Below, one piece after another: positions 22,335-22,530 of a DNA stretch of 22,530 nucleotides. The position numbers were made by a program, and so were the translations under genes. The notes beneath the pieces are model-generated. The model worked only from the letters and a program-made list of their open reading frames with translations. It was not told the origin of the DNA and did no database searches. The first letter of the stretch is position 1, and each line of letters starts with the position of its first letter. This DNA is from a virus: IMG/VR virus record IMGVR_UViG_3300024344_000137, positions 1 through 22,530 of that record; one strand, 5' to 3'.

Positions 22335-22530
22335 TTTACTTCCTAACTCAGGAGATGGTGTAGACTGGAACTCTAGTTCTACGGATCAAATTAATCCTGG
22401 AAGTTCTGGATATGTTTCTAATAACTCTGATTTAAACGGTTTTACTGTTACCTGTCCTACTTCTCAATCTAATTGTGGTTATAAACATAACGTAGGTGGA
22501 GATTTTGAAGTTACTGGTACGGCTACACTA
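22258..22530 (+). CDS. Exported phage protein, 5' part (runs off the window)
   Basis: The open frame continues to the window edge (91 codons). It starts MRFIVLINLLMMLTLTTSAE, a clear signal peptide with a likely cut after TSA. The mature part begins EEITTNNLLPNSGDGVDWNS and is rich in Ser, Asn, Gly and Thr, with a Cys pair (TCPTSQSNC) that could form a disulfide. Marine phage genomes often carry long secreted proteins starting LLL...NLLPNSGDGVNW-like; I recall this family as unannotated beta-rich proteins. It follows another exported protein, so the two may act together at the cell envelope or on the virion. Confidence 0.7.
   Translation, partial: MRFIVLINLLMMLTLTTSAEEITTNNLLPNSGDGVDWNSSSTDQINPGSSGYVSNNSDLNGFTVTCPTSQSNCGYKHNVGGDFEVTGTATL

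Noticed and set aside
1-22530. Bacterial chromosome, prophage integration site, tRNA genes or CRISPR array
   Set aside because: No integrase, attachment repeat, tRNA cloverleaf or regularly spaced repeats were seen; all recognisable genes are of phage type.

Overview
The window is a 22.5-kb piece of a tailed-phage genome, most likely an uncultured marine podovirus-type phage. The evidence is tight packing (no gene-free stretch over about 90 bases), strong AT bias with Arg written mostly as AGA, virion genes of the kind common in marine viromes, and a phage replication module. SAR11 (Pelagibacter) or another AT-rich marine alphaproteobacterium is the host I would guess; this is inference from base composition and recalled family resemblance. 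Terminase, portal, capsid, integrase and endolysin genes are not in the window, and I see no tRNA, CRISPR array or insertion sequence.

Region 1 (1-12134, + strand) is the late/virion module: the tail end of an upstream gene, a P22 gp10-like tail/stabilisation protein with two inserted beta-rich modules, two small proteins, then five proteins of about 320 to 990 residues that look like minor virion or DNA-ejection proteins, and a small holin/XhlA-like membrane protein. Six successive junctions use a one-base TAATG stop/start overlap.

Region 2 (12161-13594, - strand) is a single SNF2-type helicase, the only gene on the minus strand. Between it and the rightward replication genes lies a perfect inverted repeat (13610-13643). 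Its two arms form two identical, fully overlapping, opposite-facing sigma70-type promoters (TTGACA-17-TATATT each way). The rightward one would start an essentially leaderless mRNA.

Region 3 (13646-20667, + strand) is the replication module: three conserved phage proteins (one coiled-coil, one possibly ssDNA-related), a GC-rich hairpin, an archaeo-eukaryotic-type primase with a PriCT-like region, a UvrD/Rep-like helicase, a DUF3310 / T7 gp1.7-like protein, a family A DNA polymerase carrying Leu at the position of E. coli Phe762, and a 34-residue membrane peptide. No DnaB or T7 gp4-type replicative helicase is seen; the SNF2 and UvrD-like enzymes are the only helicases here.

Region 4 (20677-22530, + strand) is accessory: a conserved unknown protein, an eight-cysteine metallothionein-like miniprotein, an exported protein with a signal peptide, a small membrane peptide, and the start of a second exported protein that overlaps it in another frame and runs off the window.

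Most worth following up: the self-symmetric divergent promoter with its leaderless gene, the metallothionein-like protein, the hairpin before the primase, the unusual replication enzyme set with Leu762 PolA, and the exported-protein cluster.
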